Source: Asanoa iriomotensis (GTDB lineage: Bacteria; Actinomycetota; Actinomycetes; Mycobacteriales; Micromonosporaceae). From it: DNA of 55,009 nt. Below, piece by piece: positions 34,345-43,734 of this stretch. The stretch spans positions 1 through 55,009 of the forward strand of contig NZ_BONC01000053.1 in the NCBI RefSeq assembly GCF_016862515.1. Direction: 5' to 3'. The notes beneath the pieces were generated by a model that worked only from the letters and a program-made list of their open reading frames with translations, had not been told where the DNA came from and searched no databases. The number at the start of each line of letters is the position of its first letter. The stretch's first letter is position 1. The position numbers and the translations under genes are program-made.

Positions 34345-35505
34345 GATCGTCTCCGGATATTTGATGCCCGCTCCCGTGTTGAGCACGACCACCTCGTCGT
34401 CGGCGGTGAGCCAGCCGCTGTCCCGCAGCTTGCGGGCGGCGGTCAGGCAGGCCGCGCCCTCGGGGCACAGCAGCAGCCCCTCCCGCTCGCCGAACGCCCG
34501 CAGGTCGGCCAGGATCTCCTCGTCGTCGACGGCGATCGCGGTGCCCGACGTCGCAGCCAGCGCGTCCAGGATGAGCTCGTCGCCGAGCGGTGCCGGCACG
34601 GTGATCCCGAACGCGACGGTACGCGCGTCCGTCCACGGCTCCGCCCGCCGCGCGCCGGCCTCGAACGCCCGCACGATCGGCGCGCACCCGGTCGACTGCA
34701 CGGCGACCAGCCGCGGCAGCCGGTCCCCGATCCAGCCCAGCTCCCGCAGCTCCCCGAGGGCCTTGTGGATCCCGATCAGCCCGACCCCGCCACCGGTCGG
34801 ATAGACGATCACGTCGGGCACCCGCCAGCCGAGCTGCTCGCAGATCTCGTACCCCATCGTCTTCTTGCCCTCGAGCCGGTAGGGCTCCCGCAGCGTGCCG
34901 GCGTCGAAGATGTCGCCGCCCGCCGCGGCGAGCAGGTCGGCGACCAGCCGGCCGGCGTCGTTGATCAGCCCGTCGACGAGGATCAGCTCGCCGCCGGCGG
35001 CGACCACCTCGTTGCGGGTGATGGCCGGTGCGCCCAATGGCATCGCGATCGTCGACCGGAGCCCGCCGCGGGCGGCGTAGGTGGCCCAGGCCGCGCCCGC
35101 GTTGCCGTTGGTCGGCATCGCGACGTGCCGGGCGCCCAGCTCGCGGGCCCGGGAGACGCCGACGGCCGCGCCGCGCGCCTTGAACGAGCCGGTCGGCACG
35201 AGCCCCTCGTCCTTGACCAGCAACCGATCCAGGCCGATGGCGGCGCCGTAGCGGGCGGCCGGCCACAGCGGGGTCCAGCCCTCCCCTAGCGTCACCCGGT
35301 GCGCGTCGTCCCGCACCGGCAACAGCTCCCGGTAGCGCCACAGGTCGGCACTCCGGCGCGCGATGTCTGCGGGCGCGACCGCGGCCCGCACCGCGTCGAG
35401 GTCGTAGCGGGCCAGCAGCGGCGAACCGCACTCGCACAGGTTGGTCAGGACCTCGGCGTCATGCTGCCGGCCGCAGCGCGGGCAGGCCAGGTGGGTGAGG
35501 AACAC
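34327..35505 (-). CDS. thrC: Threonine synthase
   Basis: A 392-residue PLP enzyme converting O-phosphohomoserine to threonine in the cytosol. An N-terminal zinc-ribbon-like segment (CPRCG and CECG) precedes the fold-type II core. The PLP Lys lies in PTGSFKARGAAVGV, the phosphate-binding loop in PTNGNAGAAWATY, and the Gly-rich cofactor loop in YPTGGGVGLIG. The core resembles archaeal/plant-type ThrC more than the E. coli type. A related threonine dehydratase or cysteate synthase cannot be fully excluded. It starts with GTG six bases after a GACAAT hexamer, so it may be leaderless. Confidence 0.87.
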   Translation of the reverse strand: MFLTHLACPRCGRQHDAEVLTNLCECGSPLLARYDLDAVRAAVAPADIARRSADLWRYRELLPVRDDAHRVTLGEGWTPLWPAARYGAAIGLDRLLVKDEGLVPTGSFKARGAAVGVSRARELGARHVAMPTNGNAGAAWATYAARGGLRSTIAMPLGAPAITRNEVVAAGGELILVDGLINDAGRLVADLLAAAGGDIFDAGTLREPYRLEGKKTMGYEICEQLGWRVPDVIVYPTGGGVGLIGIHKALGELRELGWIGDRLPRLVAVQSTGCAPIVRAFEAGARRAEPWTDARTVAFGITVPAPLGDELILDALAATSGTAIAVDDEEILADLRAFGEREGLLLCPEGAACLTAARKLRDSGWLTADDEVVVLNTGAGIKYPETISTPGA

Positions 35506-35519
35506 TCGCCGATTGTCCG

Positions 35520-36293
35520 CTACCGGGCCACGGCGGTACGCAGGCGCTGCCGCTGGCGTTCCGGGCCGGCCGCGGCGTCGTGGCGCACCAGGTGCCGCAC
35601 GGCGTGGGCGCGCTCGGCGGCGGAGATGGCCTCCGCCCGCAGGCTGCGGGCCGCCGCAGCCGCGGACTCCGCCGCCGTCCAGGCGATCCGCTCCTCGCGG
35701 GCCGCGGTGCGCTCGGCGGCGCGCAGGGTCACGCTGATCGCCCGGCGCAGCATCGCCTCCTGCTCCGCGGGGTGGCGACGCGGGTCCCAGCCGTTGCGGT
35801 GCGCGAGCGCGTCGTTGAGATCCAACAAGGACAGTTCATTGTGGGCACACGCGGACATGGCCGCGCGGTGGAGCCAGCGCTCGCGTTCCGCGTACTCCTC
35901 CGTGGTCTGCGGTGTGGCCGGGGTGGGCAGCAACGCGGCGGCGGTCATCCGGCGGGCGGTCAGGTCGGCCGACTCGTACGCGGTCCAGGCCCGCTCGGCG
36001 GTCTCCTGCGCGGCGAGCCACGCCTCGTGGTGGCGGCCGGCGGTGGCCTCGGCGCGGGCCGCGGCGACGCCGACCTCTTCTGCGTAGCGGACCAGTTCGG
36101 CGGCGGCCTCGGCGCGCCGGTGCCGGCGGATCCGGGCGGCGCGCAGCCGGGTGCGCAACCGTGGCCGCCGCGGCCCGCGGGGCCCGACCAGGTGCAGGCC
36201 CGCGATCGCGAGGACCGCGAGGCCGAGGAGGATCGACCAGATGAGCACGGCGTGCGGCACGCCGACGAAGAAGATCTGCAGGGCGGATTCCAT
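35520..36293 (-). CDS. Membrane-anchored coiled-coil-like protein, unknown function
   Basis: A 257-residue protein with one N-terminal transmembrane helix (residues ~6-32: VGVPHAVLIWSILLGLAVLAIAGL split by two residues) followed by an Arg-rich stop-transfer segment. The rest is a highly charged Ala/Glu/Arg helix-rich region (~45-257), likely coiled coil and cytoplasmic. The ATG at 36293 has GGTGAGG upstream. It is 14 bp from threonine synthase but has no evident link to it. I do not recognise a family; similar proteins are common in actinobacterial genomes as hypotheticals. Confidence 0.7.
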   Translation of the reverse strand: MESALQIFFVGVPHAVLIWSILLGLAVLAIAGLHLVGPRGPRRPRLRTRLRAARIRRHRRAEAAAELVRYAEEVGVAAARAEATAGRHHEAWLAAQETAERAWTAYESADLTARRMTAAALLPTPATPQTTEEYAERERWLHRAAMSACAHNELSLLDLNDALAHRNGWDPRRHPAEQEAMLRRAISVTLRAAERTAAREERIAWTAAESAAAAARSLRAEAISAAERAHAVRHLVRHDAAAGPERQRQRLRTAVAR

Positions 36294-36345
36294 GTGACAC
36301 CTCACCGGAGGGCGTTGGAGGGGGACGACGGGTGCCGAGCGGTGC

Positions 36346-36681
36346 TCAGCGGGTGGCGGTGTCGTCGATCGCCGGTGGGGCGCGGGGCGCGGCCTGCGCA
36401 GGGTGCGTCGCGGTGGGCGGCCGGGCCGCCGGGTGCGCGACCGGGGCCGGGTCGGTGCCGTGGTCGACGACCGGGGTGGGCGCCTCGACGACGATCAAGT
36501 CCTCGGCGGCCGGCTCGGATGCCATTGCGGCCACGGGCGAAGGGGCGCTGGCCGGGGACGGCGCGGCGGGTGCAGACAGGCCGATCCCTGCGGCTAGCGC
36601 CAAAGCCGCCAAACCCGTCACAACCCGCACAGAACAGCGCACGATCCGGCGGAAGGGCCGGATCAATGCGTCGCGAAGCAC
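36346..36681 (-). CDS. Small secreted Ala/Pro-rich protein, hypothetical
   Basis: A 111-residue protein with a signal-like N-terminus (a basic LIRPFRRIVR segment then VVTGLAALALAAGIGLSAPAA, residues ~19-40, split across motif) and a low-complexity Ala/Pro/Thr tail. The GTG start at 36681 has a GAGGAG some 12 bases upstream. It lies 52 bp before the membrane-anchored gene in the same orientation. No domain is recognisable, so coding status is moderately supported only. Confidence 0.5.
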   Translation of the reverse strand: MLRDALIRPFRRIVRCSVRVVTGLAALALAAGIGLSAPAAPSPASAPSPVAAMASEPAAEDLIVVEAPTPVVDHGTDPAPVAHPAARPPTATHPAQAAPRAPPAIDDTATR

Positions 36682-36787
36682 CTGGCCAACCTATCTCCTC
36701 TGTCCCAACAGGGCACGATACGGTCATCACGCCCGTCGATCGCAGTCCCGTCGCCGGGATGCCATTTCCGCGCGTTGTTGGCAAGCT

Positions 36788-38299
36788 GTGCGGGTGCGGT
36801 CCCAACAGGTCCTCGACGGGCGATACCGACTCGACGACCGACTCGGCGCCGGCGGCATGTCGGTCGTGTGGCGCGCTCACGATCTCGTGCTGCAGCGCCC
36901 GGTAGCCGTCAAGGTGCTGGCCAACCGGCACGCGGTCAGCGTCGCCGCGCGCCAGCGCATCCGTGCCGAGGCCAGGGCCGCCGCCCGGCTCTGGCACCCG
37001 CACGTGACGGGCGTCTTCGACTACGGCGAGGCCACCGACGACGGCGCCAAGGTGCCCTACGTGGTGATGGAACTGCTGCCCGGCCGCACGCTCGCCCAGC
37101 GGCTCGAGGACGGGCCGCTGCCGCCGCGCGTCGCCCTGCGTACCCTCTCGGAAGTCGCCTCCGCACTGGCCGCCGCGCATGCCCAGGACCTGGTGCACCG
37201 CGACGTCAAACCGTCCAATGTGATGCTGACGCCGTCCGGCGCGAAGGTCGTCGACTTCGGCATCGCGGCGGTGGTCGGCCGCGACGAGCTCGAGGCCGAC
37301 GGGCTGCTCCTCGGCACGCCCGCCTACCTCGCACCCGAGCGGCTCACCCTCGGGCAGGTCACACCCGCGTCCGACGTGTACGCGCTGGGCCTGCTGATCT
37401 ACCGCGCGCTGACCGACCGCCTGCCCTGGGAGGCCGACACCACGACCCAGATGATCGACGCGCACGTGTACGTCGAACCCGAACCGCTGCCGCCGCTGAC
37501 CGGCATCCCGCCGGAGGTCAACGCGATCTGCGACCGTTGCCTGGCCAAGGAGCCCGCCGACCGGCCGACCGCCGCCGAGGTGGCCGAGGTGCTCGCCACC
37601 GCGGCCGGGATCGTGCCGCCACCGCAGGACGACGACCCGGCGCCGGCCGGTCCGGTCGCCGCGATCGAAAGCCCGGCCGCGGTCGACGTGATGGATGCCG
37701 GTCGCCCGGCGGTCGACCCGGAGCTGACCACGGAGGTCGTGCGGGCCGCACCGGTGCGCCGGCCCGCCCGGCGGCGGACCATGTTGCTCACCGGCGCCGG
37801 CGGGCTGCTGGTCGCCGGCGCGGTGGTGGCCGCGCTGCTGGTGCCCGGCGACGACCCCGCGGGCACCGCCGACGCCGCAGGCCCGGTCACGCCGGCGGCC
37901 ACGACATCGGCAGCGCCGCGCCCGGGTCCCACCGGCGGGACCCCGACCGGCACCTCCCCGACTCGCGCCGGCACGACCGGAGACGAGCAGGGCTCCGCGG
38001 GTCAGGACACCGGCGACTCCGCCCCCGACGCGGGCGGCACACCCGAGGCGACCCGCGGCCCGGGCACCGGTTCAGGCGCGAACCCGGTGACCGAGGCACC
38101 TGACCCCGGCCCCACGCCCGGCCGTTCCGTCCAGCTGCCGGTGCTCGGCCTCGACATCACCGCCCGCTGCGTCGGCGACCAGGTCGAGGTCCTCGAACCA
38201 GCCGACCAGCGCTCCGGCCCGCAGGACCGGGTGACCATCAAGGTCCTCGGCCTGAGCGCGAGCCTGGCCTGCCGCAACGGGGTCCCGAGCATTATCTGA
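36788..38299 (+). CDS. Membrane Ser/Thr protein kinase (PknB-like)
   Basis: A 503-residue eukaryotic-like kinase. The kinase domain (~8-270) has the Gly loop LGAGGMSVVWRA, ATP Lys in VAVKVLANRH, catalytic loop VHRDVKPSNVM, and DFG (VVDFGIAAV). After a Pro-rich juxtamembrane stretch comes a transmembrane helix near 330-350 (LLTGAGGLLVAGAVVAALLV), a long Thr/Pro/Gly-rich extracytoplasmic linker, and a ~60-residue C-terminal beta-rich tail with two Cys. There are no PASTA repeats, so a peptidoglycan signal is not evident. The GTG at 36788 is chosen; 36794 is equivalent. Confidence 0.92.
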   Translation: MRVRSQQVLDGRYRLDDRLGAGGMSVVWRAHDLVLQRPVAVKVLANRHAVSVAARQRIRAEARAAARLWHPHVTGVFDYGEATDDGAKVPYVVMELLPGRTLAQRLEDGPLPPRVALRTLSEVASALAAAHAQDLVHRDVKPSNVMLTPSGAKVVDFGIAAVVGRDELEADGLLLGTPAYLAPERLTLGQVTPASDVYALGLLIYRALTDRLPWEADTTTQMIDAHVYVEPEPLPPLTGIPPEVNAICDRCLAKEPADRPTAAEVAEVLATAAGIVPPPQDDDPAPAGPVAAIESPAAVDVMDAGRPAVDPELTTEVVRAAPVRRPARRRTMLLTGAGGLLVAGAVVAALLVPGDDPAGTADAAGPVTPAATTSAAPRPGPTGGTPTGTSPTRAGTTGDEQGSAGQDTGDSAPDAGGTPEATRGPGTGSGANPVTEAPDPGPTPGRSVQLPVLGLDITARCVGDQVEVLEPADQRSGPQDRVTIKVLGLSASLACRNGVPSII

Positions 38300-38301
38300 C
38301 C

Positions 38302-39255
38302 CTAAACCGCGGCGGCGTCCGGCTCCGGCAGCCAGTCGCGGGCCGGGTCGAACGGCTCCCAGCCCTCGGCCCGCCCCAATTCCCACAACCGGCGCCGCAG
38401 CAACGCGACCGCGGGGCTCGGATCGTCCTGACGCTGGAGCAGCCACCACGGCCAGCGCGGCACGGGCTCGATGACAGGGACGATGTGGACACCCGCGTCG
38501 GCACCCATCGGCATGTCGACCGGCACGAGGATCGCGCGGTCCGGATGGTCGCGGAGGTAGTCGACCGCGTGCTCCATGCCGATGTTCGAGCCGCCGGCCA
38601 CCAACGGCACCGCGAACCGCGCGGCGAAGTGCTCGTAGTAGCCGGTGAGCTCGGCCGCACCCGTCGCGGCGGGATGCCGGAGGCCGCCCGCGGCCAGGTC
38701 GCCCGGCCGCACCGACGCGGCCCCGGCCAGCGGATGCCGCCCGTCGACCAGCACTCCCATCGGCGTCAGGCACACCAACGTCCGCTCCACCGCGGCCGGC
38801 ACCGGCCGGCCCAGGTCGTGCACCCGGCCGAACGCCACGTCGACCTCGCCGCGGGCCAGGGCGTCCAACGCGGCCGACACGCTGCGCCGCATGCTCACCT
38901 CGAACGTCAGCCGGGGCTCGGTGACGCCGATGCGCTGCACCCAGCGCAGCGGCGCGTGGCGGTTCGCCCAGACGTCGACCCGCAGCGGCCGGACGATGGA
39001 CCTGGTCTCGGCCACCGCGGTGTCCGCCGCGACCAGCAGCGCGCGGGCGTGCGGCAGGAACCGCGCGCCCGCCTCGGTCAGCTCCACCGCCCGGCTGTCG
39101 CGAGTCAGCAGTGGCTCTCCGAGCAGCTGCTCCAGCCGCTGGATCCGCTTGGACAGCGCCTGCTGGGTCAGGTTGAGCCGGCTCGCCGCTCGGCCGAAAT
39201 GGTGGAGATCGGCCACCGCGACGAACGCGCGTACCTGTCCGAGATCGAAGTCCAC
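38302..39255 (-). CDS. LysR-family transcriptional regulator
   Basis: A 317-residue regulator. The N-terminal winged HTH reads LGQVRAFVAVADLHHFGRAA, then LTQQALSKRIQRLEQLLGEP. The substrate-binding part (~85-300) follows. It is encoded 30 bp after the NAD-dependent epimerase gene on the same strand, so that gene may be both operon partner and target. The 3' end is only two bases from the convergent kinase gene stop. Confidence 0.92.
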   Translation of the reverse strand: MDFDLGQVRAFVAVADLHHFGRAASRLNLTQQALSKRIQRLEQLLGEPLLTRDSRAVELTEAGARFLPHARALLVAADTAVAETRSIVRPLRVDVWANRHAPLRWVQRIGVTEPRLTFEVSMRRSVSAALDALARGEVDVAFGRVHDLGRPVPAAVERTLVCLTPMGVLVDGRHPLAGAASVRPGDLAAGGLRHPAATGAAELTGYYEHFAARFAVPLVAGGSNIGMEHAVDYLRDHPDRAILVPVDMPMGADAGVHIVPVIEPVPRWPWWLLQRQDDPSPAVALLRRRLWELGRAEGWEPFDPARDWLPEPDAAAV

Positions 39256-39285
39256 CCGTCCACGATGGCCGATCCCGCCGCGGTG

Positions 39286-40227
39286 TCAACGCAGGGCCTT
39301 GATGCCGTCCCGGTACGTCGGGTACACGGGCTCCCAACTCAGCTCGGCGCGGGCCGTCGCGTTGGAGAGGCGGGCCACGGTGGTGAGAAACGCGTGCAGG
39401 TAGGGCCCGACCGGCCGGATCACCCACAACGGCACCGTCATCGGCTTCGGCGTCCCGAACGTCTCCGCGAGATACCTGACGTGCGCGGTCATCGAGGCCG
39501 ACTCGTCGTCGACGATGTGGTACGCCGCGCCGGGTCGGCCGCGCTCGAGGGCCGCGACCGTGGCGGTGCCGGCGTCCTCGAGGTGGGTCCACGGCAGTGA
39601 GCCGCGCACCCGCTCCGACACGACCGGCAGCGCCCGCTTGCGCAGCATCTCGACGATCGCGTCGCTGCCACCGCCGCCGTAGCCGGGGCCGTAGAGGGCG
39701 CCGAAGCGCAGCGAGATTCCTTCGACGCCCTCGGTGTGGAACGCCACGTGCTCCTTGACCCGGAAGCCCTCCAGGTGGCGCTCCAGAGCCGGGGTCCGGC
39801 CCGGCGGCGCCCACGGTGTGTTGGACTCCGTGATGACGCGGTCGCCGAAGTCGCCGTACCCGTAACCGAAATGCATCGACTCGACGACCAGCCGGCGGGC
39901 GCCGACGGCCTGGACCGCCTCGGCGAAGTTGCGGCTCCCCCACACCCGCAACGCATCCGTGGCGGTCATGTCGGAGTGCCGCATCGGCGGCTTGCGCAGC
40001 GCGGTCGCCGCGTGCACGGCCGCGTCGGCGCGCTGGCCGTCGACGGCGCGCAGCAGCCCGTCGCGGTCCAGCAGGTCGGCGACCACCGGCTCGACGCCGT
40101 CGTCACGCAGCCGGCGGGCGCCGTCGGGCGACCGGGTCAGCCCCACCACTTCGTGCCCAGAGCGGACCAGCGCGGCGGACATGTGCCGCCCGAGCACGCC
40201 GGACGCTCCCGCCAACAGGACCCTCAT
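39286..40227 (-). CDS. NAD(P)-dependent epimerase/dehydratase (SDR extended)
   Basis: A 313-residue extended short-chain dehydrogenase. The Rossmann motif is VLLAGASGVLGRHMSAALV. The catalytic Tyr region is hard to place: the Ser is in VVESMHFGYGYGDFGD, where Y-x-x-x-K is not clean, so the family may be an atypical reductase or NmrA-like member. 'SLRFGALYGPGYGGGGSDA' is the usual mid-domain motif of sugar epimerases and isoflavone-reductase-like proteins. The ATG has GGGAGG upstream. It is probably transcribed with the downstream LysR gene. Confidence 0.86.
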   Translation of the reverse strand: MRVLLAGASGVLGRHMSAALVRSGHEVVGLTRSPDGARRLRDDGVEPVVADLLDRDGLLRAVDGQRADAAVHAATALRKPPMRHSDMTATDALRVWGSRNFAEAVQAVGARRLVVESMHFGYGYGDFGDRVITESNTPWAPPGRTPALERHLEGFRVKEHVAFHTEGVEGISLRFGALYGPGYGGGGSDAIVEMLRKRALPVVSERVRGSLPWTHLEDAGTATVAALERGRPGAAYHIVDDESASMTAHVRYLAETFGTPKPMTVPLWVIRPVGPYLHAFLTTVARLSNATARAELSWEPVYPTYRDGIKALR

Positions 40228-40352
40228 CACTGCCTCCCAACGAAAATCTCCATGGGAACAGCAGATCAGCAATCTTCGCGGCCGGTCCAACGAATGTTCG
40301 TCTCCGTCGCCAACCGTCGGTTGTCGGCCCAGCCAGGAGTACGCTCGGCCGG

Positions 40353-41174
40353 GTGACCAAGGAGTTCGATCTGGACCTGGGGGACGGCCAGAACCTCCAC
40401 GTCTACGACACCGGCCGGCCCGCACCGCACACCGTGTTCTGGCACCACGGCACGCCCAACCTCGGCGCACCGCCGGTGCCGCTCCTCGACGAGCGCGTGC
40501 GCTGGGTCTCCTACGACCGGCCGGGATACGGCCCCTCGACGCGCGTGCCCGGGCGCGACGTGTCGTCGGCCGCGCGGTTCACGACCGCGATCGCCGACCT
40601 CCTCGGGCTCGACCGGTTCGGGGTGGTCGGGCATTCCGGCGGCGGGCCGCACGCGCTGGCCGTCGCCGCGCTGCTGCCGGAGCGGGTGACCGGCGTCGTG
40701 ATCGGGTCCAGCCCCGCGCCGTGGGGCGCGGAGGGCCTCGACTGGTTCGGCGACATGGCGCCGGGCGCGGCCGCCGCGTTCCACGCGGCACTGGCCGGCC
40801 CGGAGGCGCGCCAGTCATTCGGCGAGCAGCCGCCGGGCGACCCGGACATCGGTTTCTGCGACGCCGACGAGGACGCCCTCGCGACCGACTGGTCGTGGGT
40901 GCTCGACGTGGTGCGGCCGGCGATCGCGCAGGGCCCGACGGCCGCGGCCGACGACGACCTGGCCTACGTGGCGCCGTGGGGCTTCGACCCGGCGGCGGTC
41001 AGCGCGCCGGTCCTCGTGCTGACCGGCACGCGCGACCGGATGGTCCCGCCGGCACACGGGGCGTGGCTCGCCCGGCAGATCCCGTCTGCCACGTTGCGGG
41101 CCTCCGATGTGGACGGGCACGTGTCCGTCCTGCGCCGGTTCCCCGACGCGATGGCGTGGCTCACGAGCCGGTGA
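40353..41174 (+). CDS. Alpha/beta-hydrolase
   Basis: A 273-residue hydrolase with the oxyanion HG motif (FWHHGTPNL), nucleophile elbow VVGHSGGGPHALA (Ser), the acid Asp in LTGTRDRMVPP and the catalytic His in VDGHVSVLRRF. No lid signature points to a substrate. The GTG start is seven bases after a TACGCT hexamer (40340-40345), suggesting a leaderless mRNA. It overlaps the convergent DUF1501 gene by 14 bp. Confidence 0.9.
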   Translation: MTKEFDLDLGDGQNLHVYDTGRPAPHTVFWHHGTPNLGAPPVPLLDERVRWVSYDRPGYGPSTRVPGRDVSSAARFTTAIADLLGLDRFGVVGHSGGGPHALAVAALLPERVTGVVIGSSPAPWGAEGLDWFGDMAPGAAAAFHAALAGPEARQSFGEQPPGDPDIGFCDADEDALATDWSWVLDVVRPAIAQGPTAAADDDLAYVAPWGFDPAAVSAPVLVLTGTRDRMVPPAHGAWLARQIPSATLRASDVDGHVSVLRRFPDAMAWLTSR

Positions 41175-42375
41175 GCGCGAGGCGACCGGTCCAGCCGCCG
41201 AGCACCTCGGCCGGGTCGGTGGCGAGCACGTCGCTCAACAGCCCGGCGTAGACGTCGCGGAAGTCCACCGTGTGCTTCAGGTCGCCGTCGTCCAGGTCGG
41301 TCAGGCTCGGCTGCTCGCCGTGCAGGCCGCCGCGGACGCCGGAGCCGAGGACGAACACGTTGGACGCGGTGCCGTGGTCGGTGCCGTCGCTGGCGTTGGC
41401 CCGCACCCGGCGGCCGAACTCCGAGTAGACCGCCACCGTGACCGGGCGGCCGGCCATCCGGTCGGCGAACGCGGTCACCGCCTTGTCGACCTTGCCGAGC
41501 AGGATCTCCTGGAGCTGCTTCTCGTCGGCGTGGGTGTCGAAGCCGCCGAGCGACACGGAGAACGCCCGGGTGGCCACGCCCGCCTCGACGCACTGGGCCA
41601 CCAGGTCGAGCTGGGCGCCGAGCTCGGCCCGCCCGCCGGTGCCGGTGGCCGGGTCACCGCCGTCGTCGTCCGCGTCGGGGTCGTCGGGCTGCGCGTCGCG
41701 TACCTCGGTGATCATCTGATCGATCCGGTCCAGGTCGGCGAAGCAGCGGGCGGCGCGGGCCTGGAGCGGCGGTTCGCCGGCGGCTTCCGCACCGAAGCCG
41801 GTCACGCCCGGGGCGCGGCGGCGGGCGCCGGTCGGCACCGCGGCGCCGGCGCTGGTGGCGCCCGCGAGCAGCGGTGGCAGGGCCGGCTCGAAGCTGACCG
41901 CGAGGCGGGGGTCGCCACCGGCCGTGTCGAGCCAGCGGCCGAGCCAGCCGGTCGTGCCGGGCCGCACCGGGTCGGCGGTCTGCCAGATGTCCATCGAGCG
42001 GAAGTGGCTGCGGTCGGGCTTGGGATAGCCGACACCGCGGACGACGGCCAGCCGGCCGTCGGTGAACAGCCGGTGGAAGCCCTTCATGGCCGGGTTGAGG
42101 CCGGTCCGGTCGTCGAGCCGCAGCACCTCGCCGGCGTCGTAGGCGATGCCGGGCCGGGCGTCCTGATAGGACGCGTCGGCGTAGGGCACCACGGTGTTGA
42201 GGCCGTCGTTGCCGCCGTAGAGGGTCACCAGCACGAGGGTGCCGGCGTCCGCGGGACGGTCGCCGGCCGTCGCCAGGATGTCCTTCAGCGTGTACGCGGT
42301 GGCCCCGGCCGCCAGCGCACCGGCACCGACCACTCCGCTCGCGATCAGGAACTTCCGTCTGGTGAGCGTATCCAT
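41161..42375 (-). CDS. DUF1501 family protein, Tat-exported
   Basis: A 404-residue sulfatase-like (alkaline-phosphatase superfamily) protein of the DUF1501 group. The N-terminus has a twin-Arg signal (LTRRKFLIASGVVGAGALAA). Motifs include LVTLYGGNDGLNTVVPY, GGFDTHADEKQLQ, 'VYSEFGRRVRANASDGTDHG' and a GLHGEQPSL ending. The family is exported and of unknown role. It is invariably encoded with DUF1800, as here, 11 bp downstream of that gene. Confidence 0.92.
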   Translation of the reverse strand: MDTLTRRKFLIASGVVGAGALAAGATAYTLKDILATAGDRPADAGTLVLVTLYGGNDGLNTVVPYADASYQDARPGIAYDAGEVLRLDDRTGLNPAMKGFHRLFTDGRLAVVRGVGYPKPDRSHFRSMDIWQTADPVRPGTTGWLGRWLDTAGGDPRLAVSFEPALPPLLAGATSAGAAVPTGARRRAPGVTGFGAEAAGEPPLQARAARCFADLDRIDQMITEVRDAQPDDPDADDDGGDPATGTGGRAELGAQLDLVAQCVEAGVATRAFSVSLGGFDTHADEKQLQEILLGKVDKAVTAFADRMAGRPVTVAVYSEFGRRVRANASDGTDHGTASNVFVLGSGVRGGLHGEQPSLTDLDDGDLKHTVDFRDVYAGLLSDVLATDPAEVLGGWTGRLALTGS

Positions 42376-42386
42376 GCTTGTGCTCC

Positions 42387-43688
42387 TCAGTGGACGGTGT
42401 ATTCGGGGCTGACCAGACCGAGCCGCAGCAGCTGTTCGGGCTTGTCCGTAGCTCCCGCGAGCACCGACCGGGTGCGGTCGGTCCAGCCGTCGACGACGAG
42501 CAGCCGGGCCAGCGCCTCTGTCCGTCCGGCCGCCGGCGCCGCCTTGAGTCGGTTCTTGACGGCGGGCGCCGCCCACGCGGCGAACTGCTCGGCCAGCCGC
42601 AGCCGGGCCTGCAGCGAGCTCGTGGTCAGCCAGGCCGCGCCGGCCGGCCAGCCGCCGACGCTCGGTGGCCGCAACGGCACCTGGTCGAGCCCGTTGAGCC
42701 CGCTGACGAGCTGTTTGCGCTGCTGGTCGGTGAGGCGGGCCGGGCGCACGCCGAGCTGCCGCAGCGCGCCGACCGCCCACTCGACGGGCTGCTTGACGAG
42801 CTGGCCGCCGGTGCCGGGGAAATCGGGATCCGTCAGCAGTGCGCGCAGGAGGTCGTCGACGTTTCGCCGGGCCGTGAACGCCGCGCTGAGGCGCTCGCGT
42901 ACGCCATCGGGGATCGGGTCGTTGCTCGCGAAGCGGAACCAGAGCCGTTGTGCGAGAAAGGTCGCGGCGGCTGGCTCGCCCGCGACGAGCGCGGCGAACC
43001 CGTCGGCGTCGAAGTCGCCGGTCTGACCGAGGATCGTCTTGGCGCGGCGGTCGTGGCGGCGCGGCACGAAGCGCGCGGTGCCGGTGGCGCGGTCGATCGT
43101 CCAACCGGTCAACGCCCGGGCGCCGGCCTTGACGTCGCTCTCGGTGTAGTTGCCGATGCCCAGCGTGAAAAGCTCCATCAGCTCACGCGCGAGGTTCTCG
43201 TTGGGTGCCTTGACGGTGTTCTTCTGCCCGTCGAGCCAGACGATCAGCGCCGGGTCGCGCACCATCCGCTCGGCGAACGCGGTGAAGTCGCCGCGGCCGT
43301 GCTCCCGGAACGTCTGCAGCTGGCCGAGCATGAGCCGGGCGACCTTGACCTTCTGCGCGCTGGTCGCCCAGTGGCCGTGCCAGAAGAACACCATCTTCTC
43401 GGCGAGTTGGTGCTCGGCCGTCACCATGCGGTCGAGCCACCACTCGACGGCGGTGGTCACCTGCTGGCGGCGCTCCTGGTTGAACTGCTGGCGCTGCTCG
43501 CGCGTCGCGTCCTTGCCGGGGCTGTCTCTGGCGGGGAAGACCGGCGCTCCCGGGTCGTCGTCGGCCGGCTGCGTCAGTCGCTCGACCGTAGCGGGGTATC
43601 CGGCCCGCTCGGCCGCGTCGACCTCCTCGGCGGTCGGTCCGAAGGTGGCGCGGCGCAGCAGGTGGGCGATCCTCGCGCGGTCTGCCAT
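42387..43688 (-). CDS. DUF1800 family protein
   Basis: A 433-residue protein with the typical opening RIAHLLRRATFGPTAEEVD and the central MVFFWHGHWATS and NENLARELMELFTLGIGNYT motifs. No signal peptide is seen. It precedes the DUF1501 gene by 11 bp, a pair conserved across many bacteria. The molecular function is unknown. It probably acts with DUF1501 at the cell surface or on an exported substrate, by inference from pairing. Confidence 0.93.
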   Translation of the reverse strand: MADRARIAHLLRRATFGPTAEEVDAAERAGYPATVERLTQPADDDPGAPVFPARDSPGKDATREQRQQFNQERRQQVTTAVEWWLDRMVTAEHQLAEKMVFFWHGHWATSAQKVKVARLMLGQLQTFREHGRGDFTAFAERMVRDPALIVWLDGQKNTVKAPNENLARELMELFTLGIGNYTESDVKAGARALTGWTIDRATGTARFVPRRHDRRAKTILGQTGDFDADGFAALVAGEPAAATFLAQRLWFRFASNDPIPDGVRERLSAAFTARRNVDDLLRALLTDPDFPGTGGQLVKQPVEWAVGALRQLGVRPARLTDQQRKQLVSGLNGLDQVPLRPPSVGGWPAGAAWLTTSSLQARLRLAEQFAAWAAPAVKNRLKAAPAAGRTEALARLLVVDGWTDRTRSVLAGATDKPEQLLRLGLVSPEYTVH

Positions 43689-43734
43689 GCGGGAGAGGCT
43701 AGGCCAATCGCGTACGAGGAAGGTAAAGGCGTTG

